From positions 1 through 51,940 of the forward strand of contig JAPLTN010000089.1 in the NCBI GenBank assembly GCA_026398135.1: a stretch of DNA of 51,940 nucleotides, read 5' to 3'. The translations under genes were made by a program, and so were the position numbers. The notes under the pieces are model-generated. The model was not told the origin of the DNA. It did not search any database and was given only the letters and a program-made list of their open reading frames with translations. How positions within the stretch are numbered: position 1 is the first letter of the stretch; each line of letters opens with the position of its first letter. This document shows, piece after piece, positions 33,702-41,894 of this stretch. The DNA comes from Verrucomicrobiota bacterium. GTDB taxonomy: Bacteria; Verrucomicrobiota; Verrucomicrobiia; Opitutales; Opitutaceae.

Positions 33702-34001
33702 AAATGTAATGCCCTGCAAATCAGGGCTTTGATTGCACCATTTTAAATCCCTATTGACTTGGTCTGATTTAAATTCTTTTAACTCCGGCCTCATTTAAGC
33801 GACCAGCCTACTGGAGCCGAAAAGATCCGCGCTCGGCTGGTGCCCTTCTTCCCCGAGGTCCTGCCGCCGATTGCGGTGCCCGTCCGCAATCCTGCCCTGC
33901 CGCGCAGCGGTCCCACCACGACCGACCGCCTGCCCCGGCGCACGACTGCGCCTCCGTCCGCCATGTTCACCAACCCTCGTCCCGTTCGTCCCTAAACTCG
34001 T
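33702..34001. other. Leader region of the Ton operon
   Basis: This is 300 bp of non-coding DNA, AT-rich in its first third. It contains the hairpin GCCCTG-CAAAT-CAGGGC followed by TTT (about 33713-33732) and a TTGACT at 33754 with TTTTAA 17 bp later, a weak promoter. The rest up to the exbB ATG is GC-rich with no gene. The IS landed just upstream, so regulatory sequence beyond it has been displaced. Confidence 0.5.
33754..33782 (+). promoter_or_regulatory. Weak candidate promoter for the exbB-exbD-tonB operon
   Basis: TTGACT (five of six to the -35 consensus) and TTTTAA (three of six to the -10) are separated by 17 bp in an AT-rich patch. They lie about 220 bp ahead of exbB. Confidence 0.33.
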
Positions 34002-34658
34002 ATGAACCTCTCCCTCCCTCTCGCCTTCGTCATGGGCCAATCTCCGATGCAGCTGTTTATCCACGGCGGCTGGATCATGTGGCCCATTCTGCTCGTCTCC
34101 TTCGTCGCCGTCACCGCCGTCTTCGAGCGCACCATTTTCCTCGTCCGCGAAACCACCCGCCGCCAACCCGTCGTGGTCGAAAACATCCTCGAACGCGTGG
34201 AACGCGGCGACGCCGAGGGCGCCATCTCCATCGGCGACAAGAGCCCCGACTACGTCGCCCGCGTGCTCGTTTACGCCCTCACCCATCGCGCCCACTCGCT
34301 CTCCAACGCCTTCACCCGCGCCGCCAACCAGGAGCTCAACCGCTTCCAGCGCGGTATCGCCGTCCTCGATACCTGCATCACCATCTCCCCCCTGCTCGGC
34401 CTGCTCGGTACCGTGCTCGGCATGATGAACACCTTCGGCGCCCTCGGCGACGGCGACATCGCCGCCAACGCCGGCAAGATCACCGGCGGCGTGGGCGAGG
34501 CCCTCATCGCCACCGCCACCGGCCTGCTCATCGCCATCATCGGCCTCCTGCCCTACAACATCCTCAACGCCCGCGTCGAAGAAGCCCGCCACAACATCAC
34601 CGACGCCGCCAACGCCCTCGAGTTGACCATCAAGAAAGAGGCCGCCGAACGCGTCTGA
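34002..34658 (+). CDS. exbB: MotA/TolQ/ExbB proton channel family protein
   Basis: The protein has 218 residues and three membrane helices: GGWIMWPILLVSFVAVTAVFE near the N-terminus, and two after a cytoplasmic loop, SPLLGLLGTVLGMMNTFGAL and EALIATATGLLIAIIGLLPYN. The conserved TLGTVxGM-type and GIxEALIxTAxGL boxes identify ExbB/TolQ. It forms the proton channel that powers TonB. Two ExbD genes, a TonB gene, a TPR gene and two coiled-coil genes follow with gaps of 21-54 bp, all forward. Confidence 0.93.
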   Translation: MNLSLPLAFVMGQSPMQLFIHGGWIMWPILLVSFVAVTAVFERTIFLVRETTRRQPVVVENILERVERGDAEGAISIGDKSPDYVARVLVYALTHRAHSLSNAFTRAANQELNRFQRGIAVLDTCITISPLLGLLGTVLGMMNTFGALGDGDIAANAGKITGGVGEALIATATGLLIAIIGLLPYNILNARVEEARHNITDAANALELTIKKEAAERV

Positions 34659-34712
34659 CCCGCCCGTCGCCCCGCCCGCTTCCTCCTTCGCCCACTCAAC
34701 CCTCCCCCCACC

Positions 34713-35141
34713 ATGGCCGGCTCCTCCGGGGGCCGAAGCGCCGGCGGCACCAAGAAGGCCCGCGTCGAGATCATCCCCCTCATCGACGTCATCTTCTTCC
34801 TGCTCGCCACCTTCGTCCTCTTCACCCTCTCGCTCAACCAGAGCGGCGGCTTCGCCGTCTCCCTGCCCTCCACCCGTTCCAGCAAAGCCCGCGACGCCGG
34901 CGACGCCGTCACCCTCTCCATCCGCGACGACGGCACCCTCGGCTGGGACAAGGAACCCATCACCCTCGACCAGTTCCTCATCCGCCTCCAGGCCTACAAA
35001 CAAACCCGCGCCGACCCGCGCATCCTCATCAACGGCGACGAAAACGCCCTCTTCCAACAGGTGCGCTACGTCGTGGACGAGGTCCGCAAGGCCGGCATCC
35101 GCCAGGTCCTGATCGAGACCCGCATCCGCCCCGCCGGTTAA
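34713..35141 (+). CDS. exbD: ExbD/TolR family biopolymer transport protein (first copy)
   Basis: ExbD has 142 residues here: a short Gly/Ser-rich cytoplasmic start, then KKARVEIIPLIDVIFFLLATFVLFTL with the proton-accepting Asp in LIDVIFFLL, and a periplasmic domain ending AGIRQVLIETRI. It works with ExbB to couple proton flow to TonB. The membrane segment is nearly identical at DNA level to that of the next gene, whereas the periplasmic halves differ, suggesting duplication with conserved or converted anchors. Confidence 0.92.
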   Translation: MAGSSGGRSAGGTKKARVEIIPLIDVIFFLLATFVLFTLSLNQSGGFAVSLPSTRSSKARDAGDAVTLSIRDDGTLGWDKEPITLDQFLIRLQAYKQTRADPRILINGDENALFQQVRYVVDEVRKAGIRQVLIETRIRPAG

Positions 35142-35189
35142 CTCGCGCCCAATCGGCCTCCCGCCGCCCTCCGCAACCGCCCTCCCGCC

Positions 35190-35630
35190 ATGTCCTCCTC
35201 CGTTTTCGTCCAGCCCATCAGCGTGTCCGCCCCGAAAAAGGCCCGCGTCGAGATCATCCCCCTCATCGACGTCATCTTCTTCCTGCTCGCGACCTTCGTC
35301 TTGTTCACCCTCTCCCTGAACAAAATCCAGTCCGTGCCGGTGGACCTGCCCCAGGCCAGCGCCCAGGCCCCGAAAGACCAGGAAGACACCTCCGTCATCA
35401 TCCAGGTTTCCGAGGGCGAATCCGCCTTCTGGAACAAGGAGCCCATCGCCTTAGCCGAGATCGCCCCCCGCCTCGCCAACTACAAGGCCAACACCCCCAA
35501 CGCCCGCGTGCTCGTCACCGGCGACGACCGCGCCCGCTACGGCGCCATCGTGCGCGTGCTCGACGAGGTCCGCCTCGTCGGCATCGCCGCCGTCACCATC
35601 GAAACCGCCTACCGCGCCTCCGGCCGCTAA
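35190..35630 (+). CDS. exbD: ExbD/TolR family biopolymer transport protein (second copy)
   Basis: The second ExbD has 146 residues. It has the same anchor (KARVEIIPLIDVIFFLLATF), and its periplasmic part reads VSEGESAFWNKEPIALAEIA and YGAIVRVLDEVRLVGIAAVTIET. Two ExbD genes after one ExbB are common in bacteria with specialised Ton systems and may form mixed ExbD dimers. The gap to tonB is 36 bp. Confidence 0.92.
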   Translation: MSSSVFVQPISVSAPKKARVEIIPLIDVIFFLLATFVLFTLSLNKIQSVPVDLPQASAQAPKDQEDTSVIIQVSEGESAFWNKEPIALAEIAPRLANYKANTPNARVLVTGDDRARYGAIVRVLDEVRLVGIAAVTIETAYRASGR

Positions 35631-35666
35631 ACGGCCCTTGCACCCGACCGCCACCTTCCATCGCCC

Positions 35667-36329
35667 ATGAACCGCGACACCGTCATCGCCCTCATCGCCG
35701 CCGCCCTCGTCCACGGCGGCCTGGCCGCCAGCGGCTACTTCACCTCGGATCCCGCCCCCGAAATCCTCCCCGTCGAAACCCCCACCATCGCCCTCGACCT
35801 TCCGCCGCCTCCCCCGCCCGACGAACCCGAGGTCGTCGAAGCCAGCACCGAGGCCCCGGCCGAACACGTCGAACTCGCCCCGCCCACCCAGGCCGACGTC
35901 CCCAGCGCTGTCATCGACTCCGTCTTTGTCCAACAGGTCCAGGCCCCGCCGCCCCCCCAGATCAACCGCGGTGCCGGCATCGTCATCCCCACCGCCACCC
36001 GCCCCGGCTCCGGCGACGCCGGCCTGAAAAACATCTTCAGCCTCGCCGAGCTCGACCAGCGCCTCGAAGTCCGCGTCCGCACCAAGCCCAACATCCCCTA
36101 CGAGCTCAAACGCACCGGCCTCACCCGCGCCGAGGTCGTGGTCGGCTTCATCGTCGATACCAATGGCGACGTCCGCGAAGCCTACATCGTCCGCTCCAAC
36201 CACTCCGCCCTCGAAGAACCCGTCCTCCAGGCCGTGGCCCGCTGGAAATTCAAACCCGGCCGCCGCGCCGGCGTGCCCGTAAACACCCGCGTCGAACAGC
36301 TACTCGAATTCAACCTTCAGGACGCCTGA
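35667..36329 (+). CDS. tonB: TonB family energy transducer
   Basis: The protein has 220 residues: one N-terminal helix (VIALIAAALVHGGLAASGYF), a Pro/Glu-rich spacer (DLPPPPPPDEPEVVEAS) and a C-terminal TonB domain. That domain reads YELKRTGLTRAEVVVGFIVD, TNGDVREAYIVRSNHSALEEPV and AVARWKFKPGRRAGVPV. The domain contacts the TonB box of outer-membrane receptors. The spacer is short compared with E. coli TonB, so reach across the periplasm may depend on partners such as the coiled-coil proteins downstream. Confidence 0.92.
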   Translation: MNRDTVIALIAAALVHGGLAASGYFTSDPAPEILPVETPTIALDLPPPPPPDEPEVVEASTEAPAEHVELAPPTQADVPSAVIDSVFVQQVQAPPPPQINRGAGIVIPTATRPGSGDAGLKNIFSLAELDQRLEVRVRTKPNIPYELKRTGLTRAEVVVGFIVDTNGDVREAYIVRSNHSALEEPVLQAVARWKFKPGRRAGVPVNTRVEQLLEFNLQDA

Positions 36330-36358
36330 TTCCCGCCCGCCGCCCGCCGACCCACGCC

Positions 36359-37738
36359 ATGAAACCCGCGCCCAAGCTTCCCGCCCGCCTCCTCCTCGCC
36401 GCCCTGCTCACCCTCGCCGCCGCGCCCGCCACCCTTCGCGCCCAGCCCGCCCCCGAACCCGCTAAAAAGGAGTTTCTGCCCAAAACCACCGCCGCCCTCG
36501 CCCAGCTCCAAAAACTCTCCGAAGCCAAAAACTACTCCGCCGCCCTCGCCCTTATCCAACCCCTCGCCGCCGAGGCCCCGCCCGGCTCCTACGACGCCTA
36601 CGTCCTCAACCAGATCCAGACCCAGCTCCTGCTCGCCGCCAACCGCCTCGCCGACGCCATCCCCACCGCCGAGCGAGCCCTCGGCGTTTCCGACGCCAAC
36701 CCCAACTTCGGCACCCGGGAAAACAAACTCGAACTCATCCACCTCCTCGGCCAGCTCCACTACCAGCAGGCCTTGGAGAAAAAGCTGCCCGCCGAACAAG
36801 TCCCCGGCCTCACCCAGGCCCTCGCCTACGCCGAACGCTGGCTCACCGAAGCCCCCCGCGCCACCGCCGACGCCCAGCTCTTCGCCGCCTCCCTCCTCTA
36901 CCAACTCGGCACCCTCGACCCCGCCCGCCCCGACTCCGCCCGCCTCCGCGACACCATCGCCCAGGCCGGCGAGGGCCTCCTGCTCTCCGGGGCCAAAATC
37001 CACACCCAGCTCCGCCTGCTCCAGGTAGCCGCCCACCTCGCCCTCGGCGAGACCGCCCCCGCCACCGAACTGCTGGAACTCGTCGCCGAAGCCGACCCCG
37101 TCTCCACCTCCACCTGGAGCCAGCTCGTCTCCCTCTACCTCGCCCGCGCCGCCGAGGTCAAAAACCCCGCCGAAAGCGAACGCCTCCACCTCCGCGCCCT
37201 CCACGCCCTCGACCGCGCCCAGGCCGCCGGCCAGCTCAAATCCCCCCGCGACCACTACACCCGCGTCGCCGTCTTCTTTAACCTCCACCAATACTCCCGC
37301 GCCGCCGCCCTGCTCGAAAAAGGCCTCGCCGACGCCACTCTGGAAAACACCCGCCGCAACTGGGAACTGCTCGCCAGCGCCTACCAGCAGACCGACCGCG
37401 AAAAACTCGCCCTCGACGCCCTCGACCGCGCCGTCGCCCGCTTCCCCGCCGACGCCAACCTCGAATTCACCCTCGCCCAGTCCCTCTACCAGGCCGGCCA
37501 GGTGGAAGCCGCCTACGCCCGCGGCCAGTCCGCCGCCGCCAAGGGCACACTCGAAAAACCCGGCTCCGCCAGCCTCTACCTCGCCTACCTCGCCTACGAA
37601 CTCCAGCGCTACGACGAAGCCGCCAAATGGGCCGAGCTCGCCCGCGCCGACGGCGGCGTGCCCGCCGCCACCCTCGACCCCCTCATCCGCGCGGTGGACA
37701 CCGCCCGCCGCGAACGCGCCGCCAACCTGCGCGGCTAA
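36359..37738 (+). CDS. Periplasmic tetratricopeptide-repeat protein
   Basis: ATG 36359 gives 459 residues; a much longer frame starting inside exbB is an Arg/Pro-rich artefact. A signal peptide (LLLAALLTLAAAPATLRAQ) is followed by helical repeats: ALAQLQKLSEAKNYSAALALI, AAHLALGETAPATELLELV, YSRAAALLEKGLADATLENT, ASAYQQTDREKLALDALDRA and LAYELQRYDEAAKWAELARA. These are degenerate TPR units. A TPR protein after exbB-exbD-exbD-tonB recurs in other Ton operons and probably acts as a periplasmic scaffold. No catalytic domain is seen. Confidence 0.85.
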   Translation: MKPAPKLPARLLLAALLTLAAAPATLRAQPAPEPAKKEFLPKTTAALAQLQKLSEAKNYSAALALIQPLAAEAPPGSYDAYVLNQIQTQLLLAANRLADAIPTAERALGVSDANPNFGTRENKLELIHLLGQLHYQQALEKKLPAEQVPGLTQALAYAERWLTEAPRATADAQLFAASLLYQLGTLDPARPDSARLRDTIAQAGEGLLLSGAKIHTQLRLLQVAAHLALGETAPATELLELVAEADPVSTSTWSQLVSLYLARAAEVKNPAESERLHLRALHALDRAQAAGQLKSPRDHYTRVAVFFNLHQYSRAAALLEKGLADATLENTRRNWELLASAYQQTDREKLALDALDRAVARFPADANLEFTLAQSLYQAGQVEAAYARGQSAAAKGTLEKPGSASLYLAYLAYELQRYDEAAKWAELARADGGVPAATLDPLIRAVDTARRERAANLRG

Positions 37739-37768
37739 ACCTCCCGCCCCCCGCTCCTTTTACTCATC

Positions 37769-38281
37769 ATGAAACGCATCTACTTCATCGGCCCGCTCGT
37801 CCTCCTCCTCGTCTTTGTCGCCGTGTATCTGAATTTCCGCCACGACTACAACCAGGAGGAGGCCGCCCGCGTCGCCCAGGCCGCCGCAGAGCTGAAAACC
37901 CGCAACGAAAACGACGCCGCCGCCCGCAAGGCCGCCCTGCTCGAAGCCATCGCCGCCGCCGAAACCCGCAAAAAGGAACGCGACGCCAAAAACGCCCGGG
38001 AAAAAGCCGACCGCGAAGCCCGCCAGCTCGCCATCGACGCCCGCGACCGCGCCTTCCGCGAACAGGAGAAAATCACCCGCCAGGTCGAACGCGTCAAAAA
38101 AGACCTCGAAGCCGAGGAGGCCGCCGTCGCCAAGCTCCTCGCCGTCCGCAAGGAAGCCGATGCCGAGCGCGAGTTCCTGCTCTCCTACGTCACCAAGTCC
38201 CGCGCCAACCAGGGCTCCCTCCAGACTGTCATCGCCCGCCTCGACGCCCCCCGCCCCGCCGCGCCCGCCGCCGCCAACTGA
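37769..38281 (+). CDS. Membrane-anchored coiled-coil protein (first of two)
   Basis: The protein has 170 residues. A single N-terminal membrane helix (IYFIGPLVLLLVFVAVYL) is followed by about 110 residues of charged, Ala-rich helix (RVAQAAAELKTRNENDAAA, REQEKITRQVERVKKDLEA) and an Ala/Pro tail. This resembles the TolA helical domain in style, but no TolA C-terminal domain is present. I recognise no named family. It starts 30 bp after the TPR gene and is clearly part of the Ton operon; a stretched spacer or periplasmic organiser role is a guess. Confidence 0.8.
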   Translation: MKRIYFIGPLVLLLVFVAVYLNFRHDYNQEEAARVAQAAAELKTRNENDAAARKAALLEAIAAAETRKKERDAKNAREKADREARQLAIDARDRAFREQEKITRQVERVKKDLEAEEAAVAKLLAVRKEADAEREFLLSYVTKSRANQGSLQTVIARLDAPRPAAPAAAN

Positions 38282-38302
38282 TAACGCCCCACCGCGACCA
38301 CC

Positions 38303-38818
38303 ATGAACAAACTCTACGCCCTCATCCCCCTCGTCCTCACCCTCGCCTTCGCCGGCGTTTACCACTCCCACGTCAAAACCGAGGACGCCCGCGCCGAGAT
38401 CACCCGCGCCGAAACCGCCCGCACCGAAGCCGAGGCCGCCGCCAAAAAGACCGAGGCCGAACGCCAGGCCCGCGCCGACTCCGACCGCCGCACCGCCGAA
38501 CGCCTCGCCGAGGAAAAACGCAAGGAGGAGGAGAAAATCGCCAAATGGGAATCCACCGGCCGCCAGATCGCCGAGGACACCGCCACCTATCAGAACCAGA
38601 TCGAAAAAGCCTCCGCCGAACTCAAAACCCTCGAAACCCGCCTCACCGCCGCCCGCGCCGCCCGCGAACAAGCCGCCCAGGCCAACTTCGACCAAGCCTT
38701 CGAAATCGAAAAAGCCCGCGTTCAAAAACGAAACGCCGAACTCGAAATCCAGCGCCTGGTCGAAATCGTCGCCCGCAAGAGCGGAGCCTCCCTTGGCCCC
38801 GTCGGTGCCCTGCCCTGA
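38303..38818 (+). CDS. Membrane-anchored coiled-coil protein (second of two)
   Basis: The protein has 171 residues and the same plan as its upstream neighbour: an N-terminal helix (LYALIPLVLTLAFAGVY), then a long charged coiled coil (AEITRAETARTEAEAAAKK, ERLAEEKRKEEEKIAKWE, LKTLETRLTAARAAREQA). It ends VARKSGASLGPVGALP, compared with VTKSRANQGSLQTV in the first copy. Sequence identity is modest, so they may be old paralogues that pair as a heteromeric coil. It is the last gene of the operon; 640 bp without a gene follow. Confidence 0.8.
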   Translation: MNKLYALIPLVLTLAFAGVYHSHVKTEDARAEITRAETARTEAEAAAKKTEAERQARADSDRRTAERLAEEKRKEEEKIAKWESTGRQIAEDTATYQNQIEKASAELKTLETRLTAARAAREQAAQANFDQAFEIEKARVQKRNAELEIQRLVEIVARKSGASLGPVGALP

Positions 38819-39456
38819 TCGAACTGCGCAGCGCCCTGCGCCCTTCCATCGCCGCCCCGCTAGGGCGGGGACGCCGCTCCCCGCCAGTCCCCGCCGACGT
38901 CTTGTGCAGGCATAGCGCGACCGCGCCTACTTATCAGCACCCGCAGCCCGCTCCCCCGCGTGCCCGCACCACGCGAAAACCGCCCGGCCCGCCCTCCCAA
39001 AAAACCGCCCCGCCGCATGCCGACACAACGCATTGCTTGCTCTATTCCACATAAATTTTGTCCGAATTAGAAAATAGCCCTTGCAATACCACACCTAAAA
39101 GGTCTGTTTTAAAAAACTTCGTTTCCGACCAGACCTTTGGAGGAGGCTCGTTCGCACCATTAACCGCTGATAGTCAGCGCACTTGGTAAATAACCAAGCC
39201 GCCCGGTCTCGGTTTCAGGTGTCGATGGCATCGCGACCACGCGGCCCATCCCGACCCGACGCGAAGCACCACCTCCGAAGCCCGAATGGCTACGCGTCCA
39301 CTGCCCGGCCGCCAAAATCCCTACCGCATCTGCGGAGTGATTTCCACCTTCGGATTCCCTTCGGGCCACCTGCTCAAACTCCCGGGAAAACCCGCGCGCC
39401 CGTTCGCGCCGGCCGTACTCCTTGGTCCGACAAACACCCACCAACCCAACTCAATC
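38819..39456. other. Long intergenic region between the Ton operon and the receptor gene
   Basis: I find no supported gene here. The start is GC-rich with a hairpin CCGCCC-CGCTA-GGGCGG (38852-38868). The middle is AT-rich: AATTAGAAAA motif (39065), a 9-bp inverted repeat (39098-39138), and two small hairpins, CGCTGA-TAG-TCAGCG (39165-39179) and CTTGGT-AAATA-ACCAAG (39182-39198). The last 250 bp are GC-rich untranslated leader. No riboswitch class that I know is recognisable; a SAM or other sulfur riboswitch was looked for and not seen. Confidence 0.55.
39065..39138. promoter_or_regulatory. Candidate control region of the TonB-dependent receptor operon
   Basis: AATTAGAAAATAGCCCTTGCAA (39065-39086) resembles the sequence at the IS/Ton-operon junction (33694: AATTAGAAAA then GCCCTGCAAA). 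Just downstream AAAGGTCTG (39098-39106) and CAGACCTTT (39130-39138) form a perfect 9-bp inverted repeat with a 23-base spacing, suitable as an operator or RNA stem. Function is inferred from position only. Confidence 0.4.
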
Positions 39457-41811
39457 ATGACACCATCCTCCCTGCTGCATTCCCGCTACCACCGCGCCAC
39501 CCTCGTTCTCCTCACCGCCCTGCTCGCCCTGCCCGCCGTCCAGGCTCAAACCGCCCCGGCCAACCGCGCCTCCGGTGCCAGCGGCGAAACCGTCGTCCTC
39601 GATAAACTCGAGATCACCGAAAAAACCGCCGCCCCCCTTTCCACCCTCAGTTCCACCGCCGCCGCCGCCCAGATCGCCTCGGTGGCCGGAGGTGCCTACT
39701 TCATCGACCAATCCCTGGTCGGTCGCGGCCGTGTCAGCACCTCCGCCGACGTACTCGCCTTCACCCCCGGCGTATTCGCCGCTCCCCCCGCCGGCAACGG
39801 CGACGGCATCAAAATCTCCGCCCGCGGCTCCGGTATCGCCCGCAGCGCCGGCAACTTCTTCCGCAACGGCCTCCTCTTCACCTTCGACGGACTCCCCGTC
39901 ACCGGCCCCGGCGGCACCCCCTACGAACTCTTCGAGACCTACGGTCTGCGCGACACCCAGGTCTGGCTCGGCGGCAACGCCTTCGACAACGGCTCCCTCG
40001 CCCTCGGCGGCCACATCAACTACATCACCAAGACCGGCTACGACGCCAAGCCCTTCGAGGCTCGCATCGACGTCGGCAGCTTCGGCTACCGCAAATACCA
40101 GGCCTCCACCGGCCAGGTAGTCGGTAAATTCGATTACTACGCCAGCATCACCTCCGCCCAGGCCGATGGTTATCAAAACTGGGCCCGTGGCAGCTCGGAA
40201 GGCTTCGCCGGCAATCTCGGTTACCGCGTCTCCGACACCACCAGCACTCGCTTCTACCTGCGCTACCGCACCACCGAAAACCAAAACCCCGGCAACATCT
40301 CGCTCAAGGAGCTGGACCGCGACACCTCCAACAGCCCCATCAACCGCCTCCAAAAATCCAATCGCATCCAGCCCGGCTCCACCTGGCTGGGCAACACCAC
40401 CGTTTTCCAAATCACCCCCGACTCCAAACTGGAGCTCGGCTTCGTGCATCATAACGCCCCCATCGACATCCAGCCCAACCCCTCGCCAGGCAATGCCGCC
40501 GGCACCCACGACAACCCCACCATCAATACCGCCGGCGCCGGACTGGACCGCAGCCTCTGGAACTTCCGCGACGTATCCACCGAGGCCAAATACACCCGCC
40601 AGGACACCCTCTTCGGGCTCGATAGCGACAGCACCGTCGCCCTCAACATCTCCTACGAATACGATGGCGACGTAAACATCTACGCCAACAACCCGAACAT
40701 CACCACCGGTGTCCGCAAGTTCCAGAACCTGCTCAAGACCGCCAACTACGACGGCTCCAGCGACAGCAGCCTGCGCTTCGGCAACAAGCTGAGCCTCACC
40801 GAAAAACTCCGTTTCGATACCGGCCTGTCCGTGGTCAACATCCGTCGCCAGGGCGAATACACCTACTACAACCCGCTCCTGCCCGCCGTGGTTAAACCCG
40901 CCGGCAACACCGGCTCCACCATCGACCAGGATGACTACTACCTGGCCCCGCGCGTCGGCCTGCTCTACACCTTCAGCCCCGGCAACACCGCATTCGCCAA
41001 CGTCACCCGTTCGCTCGAGGCGCCCAACTCCTGGCAGCTGAGCGGCGGCTCCAACGCCGCCTGGAACTACCACCTGCCCATCGATAATCAGGACGCCATC
41101 GCCTACGAGATCGGCACCCGCCTCACCCGCGGCGCCTTCAACGGCGGCATCACCCTCTTCCACAGTGATGTGAAGAACGAGCTGCTCACCGTCCTCATCG
41201 ACCCCGCCAACCCCGGCCTCGGCTCCACCACCTTCAACGGACCCGACACCTACAAGCAGGGCGTCGAACTCTCGCTCAACACCACCCTCTGGAGCGAAAA
41301 CGGCTTCCTCTCCGCCGCCCCCTCCGGCCAGACCACCAAGGTCACCTTCGCCCAGTCCCTCACCGCCAACCGCTTCGGCTACAAGAACGAGAACGTCTTC
41401 GCCATCGCCCCCACCGATCCCAACGGCTTCAAAAAATCGGCTGACGAACTCCCCGGTGTTCCTGATCTGAACTACCAGGCCCGCCTCACCCTCGACCATC
41501 GCAGCGGCTTTTACGTCAACGGCTCGCTCTTCCACGCCTCCTCCTACTACGCCGATTTCTCCAACGTCCTCGAAGTGCCCGATTACACGCTCTTCGACGT
41601 CGGCTTCGGCTACAAAGCCCCCTCCGGCTACTGGGAAGCCTTCATCGACCTGCGCAACGTGACCGACGAAGCCTACGCCTCCAGCGCCGGCCCGATCTAC
41701 ACCCCGACCCTCGTCGGCGGTCTGGTCAACGCCAACGCCACCCGCGAGACCCGCACCATCCAGGCCGGCGACGGTCGCGCCATCTACGGCGGTCTCACCG
41801 TCCGCTTCTAA
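39457..41811 (+). CDS. TonB-dependent outer-membrane receptor
   Basis: The protein has 784 residues from ATG 39457, directly followed by a signal peptide (ATLVLLTALLALPAVQAQ). VVLDKLEITEK is a plausible TonB-box/early plug region. The plug domain reads STSADVLAFTPGVFA, ISARGSGIARS and GGHINYITKTGYDAKPFEAR. The long beta barrel ends with YGGLTVRF, the expected C-terminal aromatic. It should import a compound too large or scarce for porins. Its position ahead of an ABC transporter fusion and flavin monooxygenases suggests an organosulfur ligand; neither haem nor siderophore context is visible. A strong hairpin follows the stop. Confidence 0.92.
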   Translation: MTPSSLLHSRYHRATLVLLTALLALPAVQAQTAPANRASGASGETVVLDKLEITEKTAAPLSTLSSTAAAAQIASVAGGAYFIDQSLVGRGRVSTSADVLAFTPGVFAAPPAGNGDGIKISARGSGIARSAGNFFRNGLLFTFDGLPVTGPGGTPYELFETYGLRDTQVWLGGNAFDNGSLALGGHINYITKTGYDAKPFEARIDVGSFGYRKYQASTGQVVGKFDYYASITSAQADGYQNWARGSSEGFAGNLGYRVSDTTSTRFYLRYRTTENQNPGNISLKELDRDTSNSPINRLQKSNRIQPGSTWLGNTTVFQITPDSKLELGFVHHNAPIDIQPNPSPGNAAGTHDNPTINTAGAGLDRSLWNFRDVSTEAKYTRQDTLFGLDSDSTVALNISYEYDGDVNIYANNPNITTGVRKFQNLLKTANYDGSSDSSLRFGNKLSLTEKLRFDTGLSVVNIRRQGEYTYYNPLLPAVVKPAGNTGSTIDQDDYYLAPRVGLLYTFSPGNTAFANVTRSLEAPNSWQLSGGSNAAWNYHLPIDNQDAIAYEIGTRLTRGAFNGGITLFHSDVKNELLTVLIDPANPGLGSTTFNGPDTYKQGVELSLNTTLWSENGFLSAAPSGQTTKVTFAQSLTANRFGYKNENVFAIAPTDPNGFKKSADELPGVPDLNYQARLTLDHRSGFYVNGSLFHASSYYADFSNVLEVPDYTLFDVGFGYKAPSGYWEAFIDLRNVTDEAYASSAGPIYTPTLVGGLVNANATRETRTIQAGDGRAIYGGLTVRF

Positions 41812-41843
41812 TCCGCCCCGCCTGTAAACTGCAGGCGTCATCC

Positions 41844-41872
41844 ACGCCGGCGAGCCTTGCGCTCGCCGGCGT
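41844..41872 (+). terminator. Strong hairpin between receptor and transporter genes
   Basis: A perfect 11-bp GC-rich stem (ACGCCGGCGAG at 41844-41854 with CTCGCCGGCGT at 41862-41872) has a 7-base loop. Only ATTTC follows, so it may be a partial terminator or an RNA-stability element that lowers expression of metQI relative to the receptor. Confidence 0.6.
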
Positions 41873-41894
41873 ATTTCGCCCTCCGCTCCCCGTT

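Noticed and set aside
34079-36358. Long forward frame that continues into the TPR gene
   Set aside because: The part before 36359 is Arg/Pro/His-rich and out of frame with exbB, exbD and tonB. The real gene starts at the Met that begins a signal peptide.
39139-39456. SAM or other sulfur riboswitch ahead of the receptor gene
   Set aside because: None of the conserved cores that I know can be found; only small unassigned hairpins are present.
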